Assembly: GCF_015637705.1 (NCBI RefSeq)
Contig: NZ_JADOBE010000005.1
Location: 62,001-126,000, forward strand
Length of the DNA stretch: 64,000 nucleotides
From: Pseudomonas sp. N040
GTDB lineage: Bacteria > Pseudomonadota > Gammaproteobacteria > Pseudomonadales > Pseudomonadaceae
Direction of reading: 5' to 3'
Shown one piece after another: positions 27,418-39,432 of the stretch. How positions within the stretch are numbered: position 1 is the first letter of the stretch; each line of letters opens with the position of its first letter. The notes beneath the pieces were generated by a model that had not been told where the DNA came from, made no database searches, and saw nothing but the letters and a program-made list of their open reading frames with translations. The translations under genes were made by a program, and so were the position numbers.

Positions 27418-28386
27418 TCAGTTGCTGCGGTCGACCGCAAAGTGCGTCAGTTCGATCAGCGCGTTGCGGTATTCGCTGGGGGGCAGGCTGTCCAGGCAGG
27501 TGATCGCGCGGTCGGCATACTCGCGAGCCAGTTGAGCGGTGTAGTCCAGCGATCCGGCCGCCTCGACGGCTGCGCGGATACCTTCCAGGTCCTGGCTGCC
27601 GCCCTGCTGGATGGCCTTGCGCACCAGCTCGGCCTGCGCCGCAGTGCCTTCGCGCATGGCGTGAATCAGTGGCAGGGTCGGCTTGCCCTCGGCCAGGTCA
27701 TCGCCAACATTCTTGCCCAGCGCCTCGGCATCGCCGCGATAATCCAGCAGGTCATCCATCAGCTGGAAGGCCACGCCCAGGTGATCGCCAAAGATGCGCA
27801 GGGCTTCTGCCTGCTCTGCGCTGCAGCCGGCCAGAACCGCGGCGCTGTGGGTGGACGCTTCGAAGAGCATGGCGGTCTTGCCGCGAATCACGTCCATGTA
27901 GGTTGCTTCGCTGGTGCTGGCGTCGCGCACCTTGGACAGTTGCAGTACTTCGCCTTCAGCGATGATGCGGGTTGCCTGGGAAAGGATTTGCATCACCGGC
28001 ATCGAGCCGAGCTCGACCATCATTTCGAAGGAGCGCGAATACAGGAAATCGCCGACCAGTACGCTGGGCGCATTGCCCCACTGGGCATTGGCGGTGGCCC
28101 GGCCGCGGCGCATGCCGGACATGTCGACCACGTCGTCATGCAGCAGGGTGGCGGTGTGCAGGAATTCGATGGTGGCAGCCAGCAGGCGCAGGTCGTCGCC
28201 GTCCTTGCCCAGGGCCTTGCCGCACAGCAGCACCAGCAGCGGGCGCAGGCGCTTGCCGCCGGCGGAGGTAATATAGGCGGCGATTTTCTCGACCAGAGGC
28301 ACGCGCGAAGTCAGCTGGAGCTTGATGATCCCGTCGACTGCGAGAAAGTCGTCGGCCACTACTTGGGAGAAAGCCTGGGGTTGCAT
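27418..28386 (-). CDS. ispB: Octaprenyl/polyprenyl diphosphate synthase
   Basis: A 322-residue all-helical trans-prenyltransferase that makes the side chain of ubiquinone from FPP and IPP. Both aspartate-rich motifs are present, LLHDDVVD and LMDDLLDY, along with GGKRLRPLL. The start is taken at 28386 (MQPQAFSQVVADDFLAVDG), which gives the family length; an in-frame ATG 20 codons upstream would lie inside the divergent promoter region. Codes opposite to rplU, with terminator on its downstream side. Confidence 0.95.
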   Translation of the reverse strand: MQPQAFSQVVADDFLAVDGIIKLQLTSRVPLVEKIAAYITSAGGKRLRPLLVLLCGKALGKDGDDLRLLAATIEFLHTATLLHDDVVDMSGMRRGRATANAQWGNAPSVLVGDFLYSRSFEMMVELGSMPVMQILSQATRIIAEGEVLQLSKVRDASTSEATYMDVIRGKTAMLFEASTHSAAVLAGCSAEQAEALRIFGDHLGVAFQLMDDLLDYRGDAEALGKNVGDDLAEGKPTLPLIHAMREGTAAQAELVRKAIQQGGSQDLEGIRAAVEAAGSLDYTAQLAREYADRAITCLDSLPPSEYRNALIELTHFAVDRSN

Positions 28387-28464
28387 CGGCGCGGGTGCTC
28401 CTGTGGGGTAGCGCGGCATGCTATGGGGCAGGTGCTGGAGTGTCAAGGCAAGTGCTTGCAGTGC

Positions 28465-28493
28465 TTGCGGAGCGCTGCCGGCTTGCGTACAAT
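28465..28493 (+). promoter_or_regulatory. Probable sigma-70 promoter of rplU
   Basis: TTGCGG (28465-28470), 17-base spacer, TACAAT (28488-28493), followed by GC-rich sequence. It leaves a leader of about 130 bases before rplU. Confidence 0.6.
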
Positions 28494-28630
28494 CGCGGCC
28501 CCTGAACTTCCCTGGGCATTTTTCCTGCCTTACGCAATTGCACGGGTGTCAAATCCGGCCCCATGCAGCCATGCCGACCCATACCTATTTCTATAAAGCG
28601 TCGGGTGAGCAGGTTTTACGGAGAAAATCC

Positions 28631-28942
28631 ATGTACGCAGTAATTGTTACCGGTGGCAAGCAATACAAAGTCGCCGAGGGTGAATTCCTCAAGATCGAGA
28701 AGCTGGAAATCGCTACTGGCGAATCCGTGACTTTCGATCGTGTTCTGCTGATCGGCAACGGCGATGACGTTCAGATCGGTGCTCCGGTGGTTAACGGTGC
28801 AAAAGTTGTCGCTGAAGTGGTCGCTCAAGGCCGTCACGACAAGATCCGCATCATCAAGTTCCGTCGTCGTAAGCACCACATGAAGCGTCAAGGTCACCGT
28901 CAGTGGTACACCGAGATCAAAATCACCGGTATTCAGGCCTGA
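28631..28942 (+). CDS. rplU: 50S ribosomal protein L21
   Basis: A 103-residue ribosomal protein of the large subunit that contacts 23S rRNA. The sequence [37 protein letters not shown] and [11 protein letters not shown] are the standard L21 features. The start at 28631 has GGAG upstream. The adjoining rpmA lies 38 bases on. Codon use is strongly biased, as expected for a ribosomal protein. A frame remains open upstream to 28418 but it does not resemble coding sequence. Confidence 0.98.
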   Translation: MYAVIVTGGKQYKVAEGEFLKIEKLEIATGESVTFDRVLLIGNGDDVQIGAPVVNGAKVVAEVVAQGRHDKIRIIKFRRRKHHMKRQGHRQWYTEIKITGIQA

Positions 28943-28980
28943 TTTTTTCAGTCTGATCCTCAATTTGGAGTATTGAACTC

Positions 28981-30595
<1,615 letters not shown>

Positions 30596-30704
30596 ACTGG
30601 CGCTGAATGCCGCTTGAGCAGCGGCGCCGATGATTTGCGAGGGCGGTGTGCGGGTGTTGGCGCTGCTCTCCCGGCTAGGGTTGGATGGCTATGGTTGGAC
30701 AATC

Positions 30705-31823
30705 ATGCGCGACAAGGTAAGTGGTGCGCGGCGCTGGGTGGTCAAGATCGGCAGTGCGCTGCTGACGGCGGATGGCCGCGGGCTTGACCAGGGCGCGATG
30801 GCGGTCTGGGTCGAGCAGATGGTTGCTCTGCATGCGGCCGGCATCGAGCTGGTGCTGGTGTCCTCCGGGGCGGTCGCCGCGGGCATGAGCCGGCTCGGCT
30901 GGCAGACGCGCCCGAGTGCCATCCATGAACTGCAGGCTGCGGCCGCCGTCGGCCAGATGGGCCTGGTGCAGGCCTGGGAGTCCAGTTTTGCGCGGCACGG
31001 CAAGCATACGGCGCAAGTGCTGCTGACCCACGATGACCTTTCCGACCGCAAGCGCTACCTGAATGCGCGCACCACGCTGCGCACGCTGGTCGAGCTGGGG
31101 GTTATTCCGGTGATCAACGAAAACGACACCGTGGCCACCGACGAAATCCGCTTCGGCGATAACGATACCCTGGCGGCGCTGGTGGCCAATCTGGTCGAGG
31201 CCGACCTGCTGGTGATTCTCACCGACCGTGACGGCATGTTCGATGCCGACCCGCGGCAGCATCCCGATGCCGCGCTGATTCATGAAGCGCGGGCGGATGA
31301 TCCTGCGCTCGATGCGGTGGCTGGCGGTACCGGTGGCGCGCTGGGGCGTGGCGGCATGCAGACCAAGCTGCGCGCTGCGCGGCTGGCGGCGCGTTCGGGG
31401 GCGTACACCATGATTGTCGGTGGCCGTATCGAGCGGGTGCTCGACCGCCTGCGCGAGGGCGAGCGCCTGGGTACTTTGCTGGCTCCCGAACGCGGCCTGC
31501 TGGCCGCGCGCAAGCAGTGGCTGGCGGGGCAGTTGCAGACGCGCGGTACGCTGACCCTGGATGCCGGCGCGGTAAAGGCCCTGCTGGATGATCACAAGAG
31601 CCTGTTGCCAGTTGGTGTGACCGCCGTGGAAGGCAATTTCCGGCGCGGCGAGATGGTCATCTGCATGGCCCCGGATGGGCGTGAAGTGGCGCGCGGCCTG
31701 GCCAATTACAGTGCCGCCGATGCGCGCAAGATTGCCGGTCAAAGTTCCGATGCGATCGAGTCCTTGCTCGGCTATATCGACGAGCCGGAGCTGGTACACC
31801 GGGATAATCTGATCGTTGTTTGA
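30705..31823 (+). CDS. proB: Glutamate 5-kinase
   Basis: A 372-residue amino-acid kinase with a C-terminal PUA domain, catalysing the first, proline-inhibited step of proline synthesis. Signatures: [31 protein letters not shown] and [13 protein letters not shown]. The PUA domain spans about residues 280-360 ([19 protein letters not shown]). The ATG at 30705 ([11 protein letters not shown]) matches the Pseudomonas N terminus; the frame is open for 25 more codons upstream without a ribosome site. Confidence 0.96.
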   Translation: MRDKVSGARRWVVKIGSALLTADGRGLDQGAMAVWVEQMVALHAAGIELVLVSSGAVAAGMSRLGWQTRPSAIHELQAAAAVGQMGLVQAWESSFARHGKHTAQVLLTHDDLSDRKRYLNARTTLRTLVELGVIPVINENDTVATDEIRFGDNDTLAALVANLVEADLLVILTDRDGMFDADPRQHPDAALIHEARADDPALDAVAGGTGGALGRGGMQTKLRAARLAARSGAYTMIVGGRIERVLDRLREGERLGTLLAPERGLLAARKQWLAGQLQTRGTLTLDAGAVKALLDDHKSLLPVGVTAVEGNFRRGEMVICMAPDGREVARGLANYSAADARKIAGQSSDAIESLLGYIDEPELVHRDNLIVV

Positions 31824-31842
31824 TACTCGGGGAGTGCTGTTG

Positions 31843-32301
31843 ATGCGCAAGGCTACGGTGTTGCTGGGGGCGTTGCTGCTGCCATTGCTGGCAGGTGCTG
31901 AGGAGATCGGTGAAGTATCCACTGTGTTCAAATGGCTCGGCCCGAACGACAAGGTGGTGATCGAGGCGTTCGATGACCCCAAGGTCGAGGGCGTTACCTG
32001 CTATCTGTCGCGCGCCAAGACCGGCGGCGTGAAAGGCGGTCTGGGGCTGGCCGAGGATCGCTCGGAGGCTGCCATCGCCTGCCGGCAGGTGGGGCCGATC
32101 ACTATTCAGGGAGATCTCGAGGATGGTGAGGAGGTCTTCAAGGAGCGTACCTCGCTGGTGTTCAAGAGCATGCAGGTGGTGCGCTTCTTCGACCGCAAGC
32201 GCAATACCCTGATCTATCTGGTCTACAGCGACCGGGTGATCGAAGGCAGCCCGCAGAATTCGGTGACGGCGATCCCGATCCTGCCTTGGCCGGTCAGATA
32301 A
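31843..32301 (+). CDS. creA: CreA family exported protein
   Basis: A 152-residue protein with a signal peptide ([16 protein letters not shown]). The mature domain matches Cre[31 protein letters not shown] and [19 protein letters not shown]. CreA is widespread in gamma-proteobacteria and its role is not known. The start at 31843, 19 bases after proB, gives the clean signal peptide; the frame extends nine codons further upstream. A terminator follows the stop directly. Confidence 0.88.
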   Translation: MRKATVLLGALLLPLLAGAEEIGEVSTVFKWLGPNDKVVIEAFDDPKVEGVTCYLSRAKTGGVKGGLGLAEDRSEAAIACRQVGPITIQGDLEDGEEVFKERTSLVFKSMQVVRFFDRKRNTLIYLVYSDRVIEGSPQNSVTAIPILPWPVR

Positions 32302-32329
32302 AAAAACCGGAGATTGCTCCGGTTTTTTT
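32300..32329 (+). terminator. Terminator of creA
   Basis: AAAAAACCGGAG / CTCCGGTTTTTTT hairpin with a short loop, touching the creA stop codon. Confidence 0.9.
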
Positions 32330-32364
32330 GCAGTCAACAGTTGCTCGGCTAAAAGCGCAGGCAA

Positions 32365-32392
32365 TAAAAAACCGGCCTACGGCCGGTTTTTT
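32365..32392 (-). terminator. Terminator of rpsT
   Basis: AAAAAACCGGCC / GGCCGGTTTTTT hairpin 15 bases past the rpsT stop on the minus strand. It and the creA terminator stand back to back. Confidence 0.9.
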
Positions 32393-32407
32393 CAGAACAC
32401 TTGCAGC

Positions 32408-32686
32408 TTAGGCTGCAGCAGCAACGCTGAGGGCCTTGATGTGGCCGTTCAGGCGGCTCTTGTGACGAGCTGCTTTGTTCTTGTGGATGATGCCCTTGTC
32501 GGCCATACGGTCGATCACCGGCACAGCCAGGGTGTAAGCGGTTTGTGCCTTTTCCAGGTCCTTGGCTTCGATAGCCTTGACCACGTTCTTGATGTAGGTA
32601 CGAACCATGGAGCGCAGGCTGCCGTTATGGCTACGACGCTTCTCAGCCTGTTTTGCGCGTTTTTTGGCAGAAGGTGTATTGGCCAC
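32408..32686 (-). CDS. rpsT: 30S ribosomal protein S20
   Basis: A 92-residue basic, helical protein that binds 16S r[23 protein letters not shown] at the start and the lysine-rich C-terminal half are diagnostic. Translation begins at a GTG (32686) with GAGGAG seven bases upstream; a non-ATG start is also known for E. coli rpsT, where S20 represses its own translation. No upstream ATG gives a sensible protein. The gene is divergent from murJ. Confidence 0.96.
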   Translation of the reverse strand: MANTPSAKKRAKQAEKRRSHNGSLRSMVRTYIKNVVKAIEAKDLEKAQTAYTLAVPVIDRMADKGIIHKNKAARHKSRLNGHIKALSVAAAA

Positions 32687-32879
32687 CGTCAAGCTCCTCG
32701 AAAAAAATCTGGGGGGTGAAACAAATAAGGCCGCGAATAATGCCGAGCCCGAGGACACATGTCAAGCGCATTGGCGTTTTAGTCTGCTGGCCTGACCTGC
32801 GGCAGACCGCTACACTCGATGCCCTGACTGCGCCCGGCTCTTTGCGGTGGCGCGCTGTTGCCGGAACCCCTGGAAATTC

Positions 32880-34418
32880 ATGAATCTGCTCAAGTCGCTG
32901 GCCGCGGTCAGCTCCCTGACAATGCTTTCCCGTGTGCTGGGATTTGTCCGTGACACCCTGATCGCACGGATCTTCGGCGCCGGCGTGGCCACCGATGCCT
33001 TCGTGGTGGCGTTCAAGCTGCCGAACCTGCTGCGTCGCATCTTTGCCGAAGGGGCGTTCTCGCAAGCGTTTGTGCCGATTCTGGCGGAGTACAAGACGCA
33101 ACAGGGCGAGGCGGCGACGCGTACTTTCGTGGCCTACATCAGTGGCATGCTGACCCTGGTGCTGGCGCTGGTGACACTCCTGGGCATCCTCGCGGCACCC
33201 TGGATTGTCTGGATCAGTGCGCCCGGCTTTGCCGACGAGGCGGATCGTTTTGCCCTGACCACCGACCTGCTGCGGGTAACCTTCCCCTATATTTTCCTGA
33301 TTTCGCTGTCGTCGCTGGTGGGCGCCGTGCTGAATACCTGGAACCGCTTTTCGGTTCCGGCGTTCACGCCAACCCTGCTGAATGTCAGCATGATCGTGTT
33401 TGCGCTGTTTCTGACCCCGTATTTCGACCCGCCGATCATGGTGCTGGGCTGGGCGGTGCTGGTTGGCGGGTTGTTGCAGTTGCTCTATCAGCTGCCGCAC
33501 CTGAAGAAGATCGGCATGCTCGTGCTGCCGCGCGTGAACTTCAGGGATTCAGGCGTCTGGCGGGTGATGCGCAACATGGGGCCGGCAATTTTCGGCGTGT
33601 CGGTCAGCCAGTTCTCGCTGATCATCAATACCATCTTTGCCTCCTTTCTGGTCGCCGGCTCGGTGTCGTGGATGTACTACGCGGATCGCCTGATGGAGCT
33701 GCCTTCCGGGGTGCTCGGTGTCGCGCTGGGGACAATTCTGCTGCCGGCGCTGTCGAAAACCTATGCCGGCGATGACCGCGCCGAGTATTCGCGCCTGCTC
33801 GACTGGGGCCTGCGCCTGTGTTTTCTGCTGGTACTGCCCTGTGCGCTGGCGCTGGCCATCCTCGCCGAGCCGCTGACGGTTTCCCTGTTCCAGTACGGCA
33901 AGTTCGGGGCGCATGACGCCCTGATGACCCAGCGGGCGCTGATGGCCTACTCGGTGGGGCTGCTGGGCATCATCCTGGTGAAGATTCTCGCGCCGGGTTT
34001 CTATGCCCAGCAGAACATCCGCACGCCGGTGAAGATCGCGGTGCTGACCCTGGTTGTCACGCAGCTGATGAATCTGGCCTTCATCGGGCCGCTGGCGCAT
34101 GCCGGGCTGGCGCTGGCCATCGGTCTGGGCGCCTGCCTGAATGCCGGGCTGCTGTACTGGCAGTTGCGCAAGCGCGGGATGTTCCAACCGCAGCCGGGTT
34201 GGCCGGTGTTTCTCGGCAAGCTGGTGCTGGCGGTCAGCGTGATGTCACTGGTTTTGCTCGGCGTCATGCACGTTATGCCGGCCTGGGCCGAGGATGGCAT
34301 GCCGTTGCGCCTGCTACGTCTTGGCGCTCTGGTGTTGGCGGGGCTGCTAGCGTATTTCGGCAGCCTGCTGTTGCTGGGTTTTCGGTTGCGCGATTTTGCC
34401 CGGCGCACGGCGCTGTGA
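32880..34418 (+). CDS. murJ: Lipid II flippase MurJ
   Basis: A 512-residue MOP-superfamily membrane protein with 14 predicted helices. The N terminus [35 protein letters not shown] and [20 protein letters not shown] carry the conserved arginines of the MurJ cavity. It flips the undecaprenyl-linked peptidoglycan precursor across the inner membrane. The ATG at 32880 gives the family start; an in-frame ATG at 32847 adds an unlikely extension. First gene of the array ending at ispH. Confidence 0.96.
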   Translation: MNLLKSLAAVSSLTMLSRVLGFVRDTLIARIFGAGVATDAFVVAFKLPNLLRRIFAEGAFSQAFVPILAEYKTQQGEAATRTFVAYISGMLTLVLALVTLLGILAAPWIVWISAPGFADEADRFALTTDLLRVTFPYIFLISLSSLVGAVLNTWNRFSVPAFTPTLLNVSMIVFALFLTPYFDPPIMVLGWAVLVGGLLQLLYQLPHLKKIGMLVLPRVNFRDSGVWRVMRNMGPAIFGVSVSQFSLIINTIFASFLVAGSVSWMYYADRLMELPSGVLGVALGTILLPALSKTYAGDDRAEYSRLLDWGLRLCFLLVLPCALALAILAEPLTVSLFQYGKFGAHDALMTQRALMAYSVGLLGIILVKILAPGFYAQQNIRTPVKIAVLTLVVTQLMNLAFIGPLAHAGLALAIGLGACLNAGLLYWQLRKRGMFQPQPGWPVFLGKLVLAVSVMSLVLLGVMHVMPAWAEDGMPLRLLRLGALVLAGLLAYFGSLLLLGFRLRDFARRTAL

Positions 34419-34500
34419 CCGCCGGCCTGGCCGATATGCTGCCTGTCGTCAGTTGCCGGGTGTGCGTATAATCGCCCACTTTGCTCGCAAGATACGCGCT

Positions 34501-35439
34501 ATGCAGCTGGTTCGAGGCCTTCACAATCTACGTCCGCAGCACCGGGGCTGCGTTGCCACCATCGGCAATTTCGATGGTGTGCATCGCGGGCATCAGGCCG
34601 TACTGGCGCGCCTGTTCGAGCGGGCGGCCGAGCTGCAGCTACCGAGCTGCGTGGTGATCTTCGAGCCGCAGCCGCGCGAGTTCTTTGCCCCGGGTTCTGC
34701 GCCGGTGCGCCTGTCGCGCCTGCGTGACAAGGTTGAACTGCTGGCGGCGGCCGGGGTTGACCTGGTGCTGTGCCTGGCGTTCAACCAGCGCTTGCGCGAG
34801 CTCAGTGCCGCCGCCTTTGTGCAGGCGGTGCTGGTCGATGGTCTGGGGGTCGAGCACCTCGAGATTGGCGATGACTTTCGCTTTGGCTGCGACCGCTCGG
34901 GTGATTTTGCCTTCCTGCAGAAAGCCGGGCAGGCCCACGGTTTTACCGTCGAAGAGGCGGCCACGGTCGAGTTGAACGGTGCGCGGGTCAGCAGCACCCG
35001 GGTGCGCGAGGCACTGCAGGCAGCTGACTTTGCCGAAGCCGAGCTGCTGCTGGGGCGCCCGTTCGCCATCGCCGGGCGGGTCGTGCATGGGCAGAAGCTC
35101 GGCCGCCAGCTGGGCACGCCAACCGCCAATGTGCAGCTCAAGCGCCACCGGGTTCCGCTCAGCGGGGTATTTCTGGTCAGCGTCGAGCTGGATGGCAGGC
35201 TGCAGCCGGGGGTGGCCAATATTGGCGTGCGGCCCTCGGTGAAAGGTGATGGCTTTGCCCATCTTGAGGTGCATCTGCTGGATTATGCCGGCGACCTGTA
35301 TGACCGGCGCGTGTCGGTGGTGTTTCACCGCAAGCTGCGTGACGAGCAGCGTTTTGCCTCGCTTGAGGCCCTGAAGTCGGCGATTGCTGCCGATATCGTT
35401 GCCGCCCGTGCCTTCTGGCAGGGCCAACTGCATTCGTGA
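34501..35439 (+). CDS. ribF: Bifunctional riboflavin kinase / FAD synthetase
   Basis: A 312-residue enzyme converting riboflavin to FMN and FAD. The N-terminal nucleotidyltransferase domain has ATIGNFDGVHRGHQAVL (HxGH-like) and ARVSSTRVREAL; the C-terminal kinase domain has GRQLGTPTANVQL, then GVANIGVRPSV and EVHLLDYAGDLYDR. Start at 34501 chosen for the family N terminus MQLVRGLHNLRPQHRGC. It lies between murJ and ileS, 12 bases ahead of the latter, the usual order in gamma-proteobacteria. Confidence 0.96.
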   Translation: MQLVRGLHNLRPQHRGCVATIGNFDGVHRGHQAVLARLFERAAELQLPSCVVIFEPQPREFFAPGSAPVRLSRLRDKVELLAAAGVDLVLCLAFNQRLRELSAAAFVQAVLVDGLGVEHLEIGDDFRFGCDRSGDFAFLQKAGQAHGFTVEEAATVELNGARVSSTRVREALQAADFAEAELLLGRPFAIAGRVVHGQKLGRQLGTPTANVQLKRHRVPLSGVFLVSVELDGRLQPGVANIGVRPSVKGDGFAHLEVHLLDYAGDLYDRRVSVVFHRKLRDEQRFASLEALKSAIAADIVAARAFWQGQLHS

Positions 35440-35451
35440 AGAGTCTTTGAG

Positions 35452-38283
35452 ATGACTGATTACAAAGCGACCCTGAACCTGCCGGAAACGGCATTCCCGA
35501 TGAAAGCCGGACTGCCCCAGCGCGAGCCGGAGATCCTCCAGCATTGGGACAGCATCGGTCTTTACCAGAAGCTCCGCGAGCAGGGCGCCGGGCGACCGAA
35601 GTTCGTCCTGCACGATGGCCCGCCCTACGCCAACGGCAGCATTCACATCGGTCATGCGGTCAACAAGATCCTCAAGGACATCATCACCCGTTCCAAGACT
35701 CTGTCGGGGTTTGACGCCCCCTATGTGCCGGGCTGGGATTGTCACGGCCTGCCGATCGAGCACAAGGTTGAAGTCACCCACGGCAAGCACCTGCCAGCGG
35801 ACAAAACCCGCGAGCTGTGCCGCGCCTACGCCACCGAGCAGGTCGAGGGGCAGAAAGCCGATTTCATCCGTCTCGGTGTGCTGGGTGACTGGGACAAACC
35901 GTACAAGACCATGGACTTTGCCAACGAAGCCGGTGAGATCCGTGCGCTGGGCGAAATGGTCAAGCAGGGCTTCGTGTTCAAGGGCCTGAAGCCGGTGAAC
36001 TGGTGTTTCGATTGCGGCTCGGCGCTGGCCGAAGCGGAAGTCGAGTATCAGGACAAGCAATCACCGACCATCGATGTCGGCTTCCCGGCGGAGGACGCCG
36101 ACCAGCTGGCCGCCGCCTTCGGCCTGGCCAGCCTGCCGAGGACCGCCTATGCGGTGATCTGGACCACCACCCCCTGGACCATCCCGGCCAACCAGGCCCT
36201 CAATGCTCACCCGGAATTCACTTACGCGCTGGTGGATGTCGGTGACAAGCTGCTGCTGCTGGCCGAAGAACTGGTAGAGAGCTGCCTGGCCAGGTATGGC
36301 CTGCAGGGCGAAGTGCTGGCCACCTGTTCGGGCTCCGCGCTGGAACTGATCCGCTTCCGTCATCCGTTCTATGAGCGGTTCTCACCGATGTATCTGGCCG
36401 ACTACGTGGCGCTGGATGCCGGTACCGGCCTGGTGCATTCGGCACCGGCCTACGGTGAGGACGACTTCTACTCCTGCAAGCGCTACGGCATGCACAACGA
36501 TGAAATCATCAATCCGGTGCAAAGCAACGGCGTGTATGTCGAATCGCTGCCACTGTTTGGCGGCCAGTTCGTCTGGAAGGCCAACCCGCTGATCGTGGCC
36601 AAGCTGGCGGAGGTCGGCTGCCTGCTGGCCAGTGACAAGATCACCCACAGCTACATGCATTGCTGGCGGCACAAGACTCCGCTGATCTACCGCGCCACCG
36701 CGCAGTGGTTTGTCGGCATGGACCGCCAGCCAGCCAGCGGTGCAACCCTGCGCCAGCGTTCGCTGGCCGCTATCGAGCAGACCGAGTTTGTCCCGGGCTG
36801 GGGTCAGGCACGCCTGCACGGCATGATCGCCGGGCGTCCCGACTGGTGCATCTCGCGCCAGCGCACCTGGGGGGTGCCGATCCCGTTCTTCCTGCACAAG
36901 GAAACCGGCGACCTGCATCCGCGTACCGTCGAGCTGATGGAGCAGGTGGCCCGGCGCGTCGAACAGCAGGGCATCGAGGCCTGGTTCAGGCTGGATGCAA
37001 GCGAGTTGCTGGGCAGCGAGGCTGCGCAGTACGACAAGATCAGCGACACCCTGGATGTCTGGTTCGACTCCGGCACCACCCACTGGCATGTGCTGCGTGG
37101 CTCGCACCCGCTGGGGCATCTCAGCGGTCCGCGCGCCGACCTCTATCTGGAAGGCTCCGACCAGCACCGCGGCTGGTTCCATTCCTCCCTGCTGACCGGT
37201 TGTGCGATCGACAACCATGCGCCCTACAAGGGCTTGCTGACCCATGGTTTCGTGGTCGACGAGAGCGGGCGCAAGATGTCCAAGTCGCTCGGCAACGTCA
37301 TCGCGCCGCAGGAAGTCAACGACAGCATGGGCGCCGATATTCTGCGCCTGTGGGTCTCGGCCACCGATTACTCGGGCGAAATGGCCGTATCCAAGGTCAT
37401 CCTGCAACGCAGTGCCGATGCCTACCGGCGGATTCGCAACACCATGCGCTTCCTGCTCTCCAACCTCAGCGGCTTCGACCCGGCGCGCGACCTGCTGCCG
37501 CCGGAGCAGATGCTCGAGCTGGATCGCTGGGCGCTGGATGCCGCCGCACGCCTGCAGGCCGAGATCGTCGAGTCGTATGCTGAATACCGCTTCCTCAACG
37601 TCTACCAGAAGGTGCATCACTTCTGCGTGCAGGAGCTCGGTGGCTTCTACCTCGACATCATCAAGGATCGCCAGTACACCACGCGCGCCGACAGCGTGGC
37701 GCGGCGTTCCTGCCAGACCGCACTGTTCCATATCGCCGAAGCCCTGGTGCGCTGGATCGCGCCGATCCTGGCCTTCACCGCCGAAGAAATCTGGCAGTTC
37801 CTGCCGGGCGAGCGCAACGAGTCGGTCATGCTGAATACCTGGTACGAAGGCTTGAGCGAGTTGCCGCCGGGCATCGCGCTGGATCGGGCCTACTGGGATG
37901 AGGTCATGACGGTCAAGGTGGCGGTGAACAAGGAACTGGAAAACCTGCGTGCCGCCAAGGCCATTGGTGGCAGCCTGCAGGCGGAGGTCACCCTGTTTGC
38001 CGAGGAGTCACTGGCGGCCAAGCTGGCCAGGCTGGGCAACGAACTGCGCTTTGTGCTGATTACCTCGACCGCCGAAGTACAGTCTTTGAGCGCGGCTACC
38101 GAGCTTGCAGTGGCCACCGAGGTGCCGGGGTTGAAGTTGCAGATTCTCAAGTCCGCACATGCCAAGTGCGGCCGCTGCTGGCATCACCGCGCCGATGTCG
38201 GCCAGCATGCGGCGCACCCGGAATTGTGCGAGCGCTGCGTGGAGAATATCGAGGGTGCAGGCGAGGTTCGGCACTATGCATGA
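35452..38283 (+). CDS. ileS: Isoleucyl-tRNA synthetase
   Basis: A 943-residue class I synthetase. The HIGH motif is in [12 protein letters not shown] and the KMSKS motif is [10 protein letters not shown]. The editing (CP1) domain is present with [13 protein letters not shown]. The C-terminal zinc-binding region has CGRCWHH and CERCVENI, the bacterial type-1 arrangement associated with mupirocin sensitivity. It charges tRNA-Ile. The start codon follows ribF by 12 bases with a TTTGAG stretch upstream. An 87-base gap carrying a REPIN separates it from lspA. Confidence 0.98.
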   Translation: MTDYKATLNLPETAFPMKAGLPQREPEILQHWDSIGLYQKLREQGAGRPKFVLHDGPPYANGSIHIGHAVNKILKDIITRSKTLSGFDAPYVPGWDCHGLPIEHKVEVTHGKHLPADKTRELCRAYATEQVEGQKADFIRLGVLGDWDKPYKTMDFANEAGEIRALGEMVKQGFVFKGLKPVNWCFDCGSALAEAEVEYQDKQSPTIDVGFPAEDADQLAAAFGLASLPRTAYAVIWTTTPWTIPANQALNAHPEFTYALVDVGDKLLLLAEELVESCLARYGLQGEVLATCSGSALELIRFRHPFYERFSPMYLADYVALDAGTGLVHSAPAYGEDDFYSCKRYGMHNDEIINPVQSNGVYVESLPLFGGQFVWKANPLIVAKLAEVGCLLASDKITHSYMHCWRHKTPLIYRATAQWFVGMDRQPASGATLRQRSLAAIEQTEFVPGWGQARLHGMIAGRPDWCISRQRTWGVPIPFFLHKETGDLHPRTVELMEQVARRVEQQGIEAWFRLDASELLGSEAAQYDKISDTLDVWFDSGTTHWHVLRGSHPLGHLSGPRADLYLEGSDQHRGWFHSSLLTGCAIDNHAPYKGLLTHGFVVDESGRKMSKSLGNVIAPQEVNDSMGADILRLWVSATDYSGEMAVSKVILQRSADAYRRIRNTMRFLLSNLSGFDPARDLLPPEQMLELDRWALDAAARLQAEIVESYAEYRFLNVYQKVHHFCVQELGGFYLDIIKDRQYTTRADSVARRSCQTALFHIAEALVRWIAPILAFTAEEIWQFLPGERNESVMLNTWYEGLSELPPGIALDRAYWDEVMTVKVAVNKELENLRAAKAIGGSLQAEVTLFAEESLAAKLARLGNELRFVLITSTAEVQSLSAATELAVATEVPGLKLQILKSAHAKCGRCWHHRADVGQHAAHPELCERCVENIEGAGEVRHYA

Positions 38284-38302
38284 TGTTCATTGCACGGTTA
38301 CC

Positions 38303-38357
38303 CGGGGAGCCAGCTTGCTGGCGCTATGCGGCGAATTGCCAGCAAGCTGGCTCCTAC
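38303..38357. repeat. REPIN between ileS and lspA
   Basis: Left REP arm 38306-38322 (GGAGCCAGCTTGCTGGC, missing the usual GTA front) and right inverted arm 38337-38357. It fills most of the 87-base ileS-lspA gap and ends 13 bases before the lspA start, next to its ribosome site. Confidence 0.88.
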
Positions 38358-38370
38358 GGGAGGGCGGAGC

Positions 38371-38871
38371 ATGAATGCCCGTTTCGGCAAGCTTGGCTGG
38401 CTCTGGCTCAGCCTGCTGGTGATCGTGCTGGATCAGCTCAGCAAGCTGTACTTCGAACACGCGCTGAACCTTTATCAGCAGATTGTCATCATTCCTGACT
38501 ACTTCAGCTGGACCCTGGCCTACAACACCGGTGCGGCGTTCAGTTTTCTGGCTGATGCCGACGGTTGGCAGCGCTGGTTCTTCGCCGGTGTCGCGGTTGC
38601 CGTAAGCGCTATGCTGGTGGTCTGGATGAAAGGGCTGAAAGCGCATGAAAACTGGCTGGCCATAGCCTTGGCGCTGGTGCTCGGCGGGGCGCTGGGCAAC
38701 CTGTTCGATCGCGTGGTTTACGGCCACGTGATCGACTTCATCCTGGTGCACTGGCAGCAGCGCTGGTATTTCCCGGCCTTCAATCTGGCCGACAGCGCCA
38801 TCACCCTGGGCGCCATCATGCTTGCGCTGGATATGTTTCGCAGCAAGCCGTCGGAGGAGACAGGCACATGA
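38371..38871 (+). CDS. lspA: Lipoprotein signal peptidase (signal peptidase II)
   Basis: A 166-residue inner-membrane aspartic peptidase that cleaves the signal peptide of diacylglyceryl-modified prolipoproteins. Four transmembrane helices are visible. The two catalytic aspartates lie in GNLFDRVVYGHVIDF and FNLADSAI; AYNTGAAFSFL is also family-typical. GGGAGGGCGGAG precedes the ATG at 38371, immediately after the REPIN. Its stop overlaps the fkpB start by four bases, so the two are translationally coupled. Confidence 0.96.
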   Translation: MNARFGKLGWLWLSLLVIVLDQLSKLYFEHALNLYQQIVIIPDYFSWTLAYNTGAAFSFLADADGWQRWFFAGVAVAVSAMLVVWMKGLKAHENWLAIALALVLGGALGNLFDRVVYGHVIDFILVHWQQRWYFPAFNLADSAITLGAIMLALDMFRSKPSEETGT

Positions 38872-39305
38872 CTGAATCACGTATCGGAGAGGGAGCCCGG
38901 GTTACCCTGCATTTCGCCATCAAGCTGGAAAATGGCGAGGTGGTCGACAGCACCTTTGACAAGCAGCCAGCGACCTTCACCATTGGTGATGGCAGTCTGC
39001 TGCCGGGTTTCGAGCTGGTTCTGTTTGGCCTGAAGGGCGGCGACCAGCGCAGCTTGCCGATTGCCCCCGAGCAGGGTTTCGGGCAGGCCAATCCACAGAA
39101 TGTGCAGGCCATTCCGCGCAGCCAGTTTGCCGAAATGGAGCTGTCCGAAGGCTTGCTGGTGATCTTCAACGATGCCGCGAACGCTGAGCTGCCGGGCGTG
39201 GTCAAAGAATTTGACGAGGCGCGCGTGATCATCGACTTCAATCACCCGCTGGCGGGCAAGAACCTGACCTTCGACGTTGAAATCATCGAAGTGAAAACCA
39301 ACTGA
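38868..39305 (+). CDS. fkpB: FKBP-type peptidyl-prolyl isomerase FkpB (SlpA)
   Basis: A 145-residue SlpA/SlyD-like FKBP. VTLHFAIKLENGEVVDST begins the FKBP half, GDGSLLPGFELVLFGLK and GEQ-type region follow, and the insert-in-flap domain covers about residues 65-125 (GFGQANPQNVQAIPRSQF, FNHPLAGKNLTFDVEI). It lacks the histidine-rich tail of SlyD. Cytoplasmic isomerase and chaperone. It overlaps lspA and precedes ispH, the standard lspA-fkpB-ispH order. Confidence 0.94.
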   Translation: MTESRIGEGARVTLHFAIKLENGEVVDSTFDKQPATFTIGDGSLLPGFELVLFGLKGGDQRSLPIAPEQGFGQANPQNVQAIPRSQFAEMELSEGLLVIFNDAANAELPGVVKEFDEARVIIDFNHPLAGKNLTFDVEIIEVKTN

Positions 39306-39314
39306 TTAAAACAG

Positions 39315-39382
39315 TCCTGTAGGAGCCAGCTTGCTGGCGATCCGTGCATGCTGTGATCGCCAGCAAGCTGGCTCCTACAGGA
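39315..39382. repeat. REPIN between fkpB and ispH
   Basis: Two full 22-base REPs, 39319-39340 and 39357-39378 (inverted), identical in sequence; the palindrome extends outward by TCCT/AGGA. Lies 10 bases past the fkpB stop and 50 before ispH. Confidence 0.92.
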
Positions 39383-39432
39383 AAACATGAGCCAAACAGG
39401 CAGGTCGCAACGAGCGTCCGGGGCTAACCATC

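Noticed and set aside
28500..28630. The rplU leader considered as a riboswitch or ribosomal-protein regulatory RNA
   Set aside because: About 130 bases without a stable hairpin or a motif that I can match to a known L21 leader.
30630..30704. Longer start for proB
   Set aside because: The extra 25 residues are absent from the Pseudomonas ProB proteins I remember and have no ribosome site.
38303..39382. Repeated palindromes considered as a CRISPR array
   Set aside because: The units are inverted pairs spread 1-10 kb apart with gene sequence between them, with no regular spacers and no cas genes. They fit REPINs.
39315..39382. REPIN read as the intrinsic terminator of fkpB
   Set aside because: The hairpin is large but lacks a following T run, and the same sequence recurs at unrelated sites, so termination is not its primary identity.
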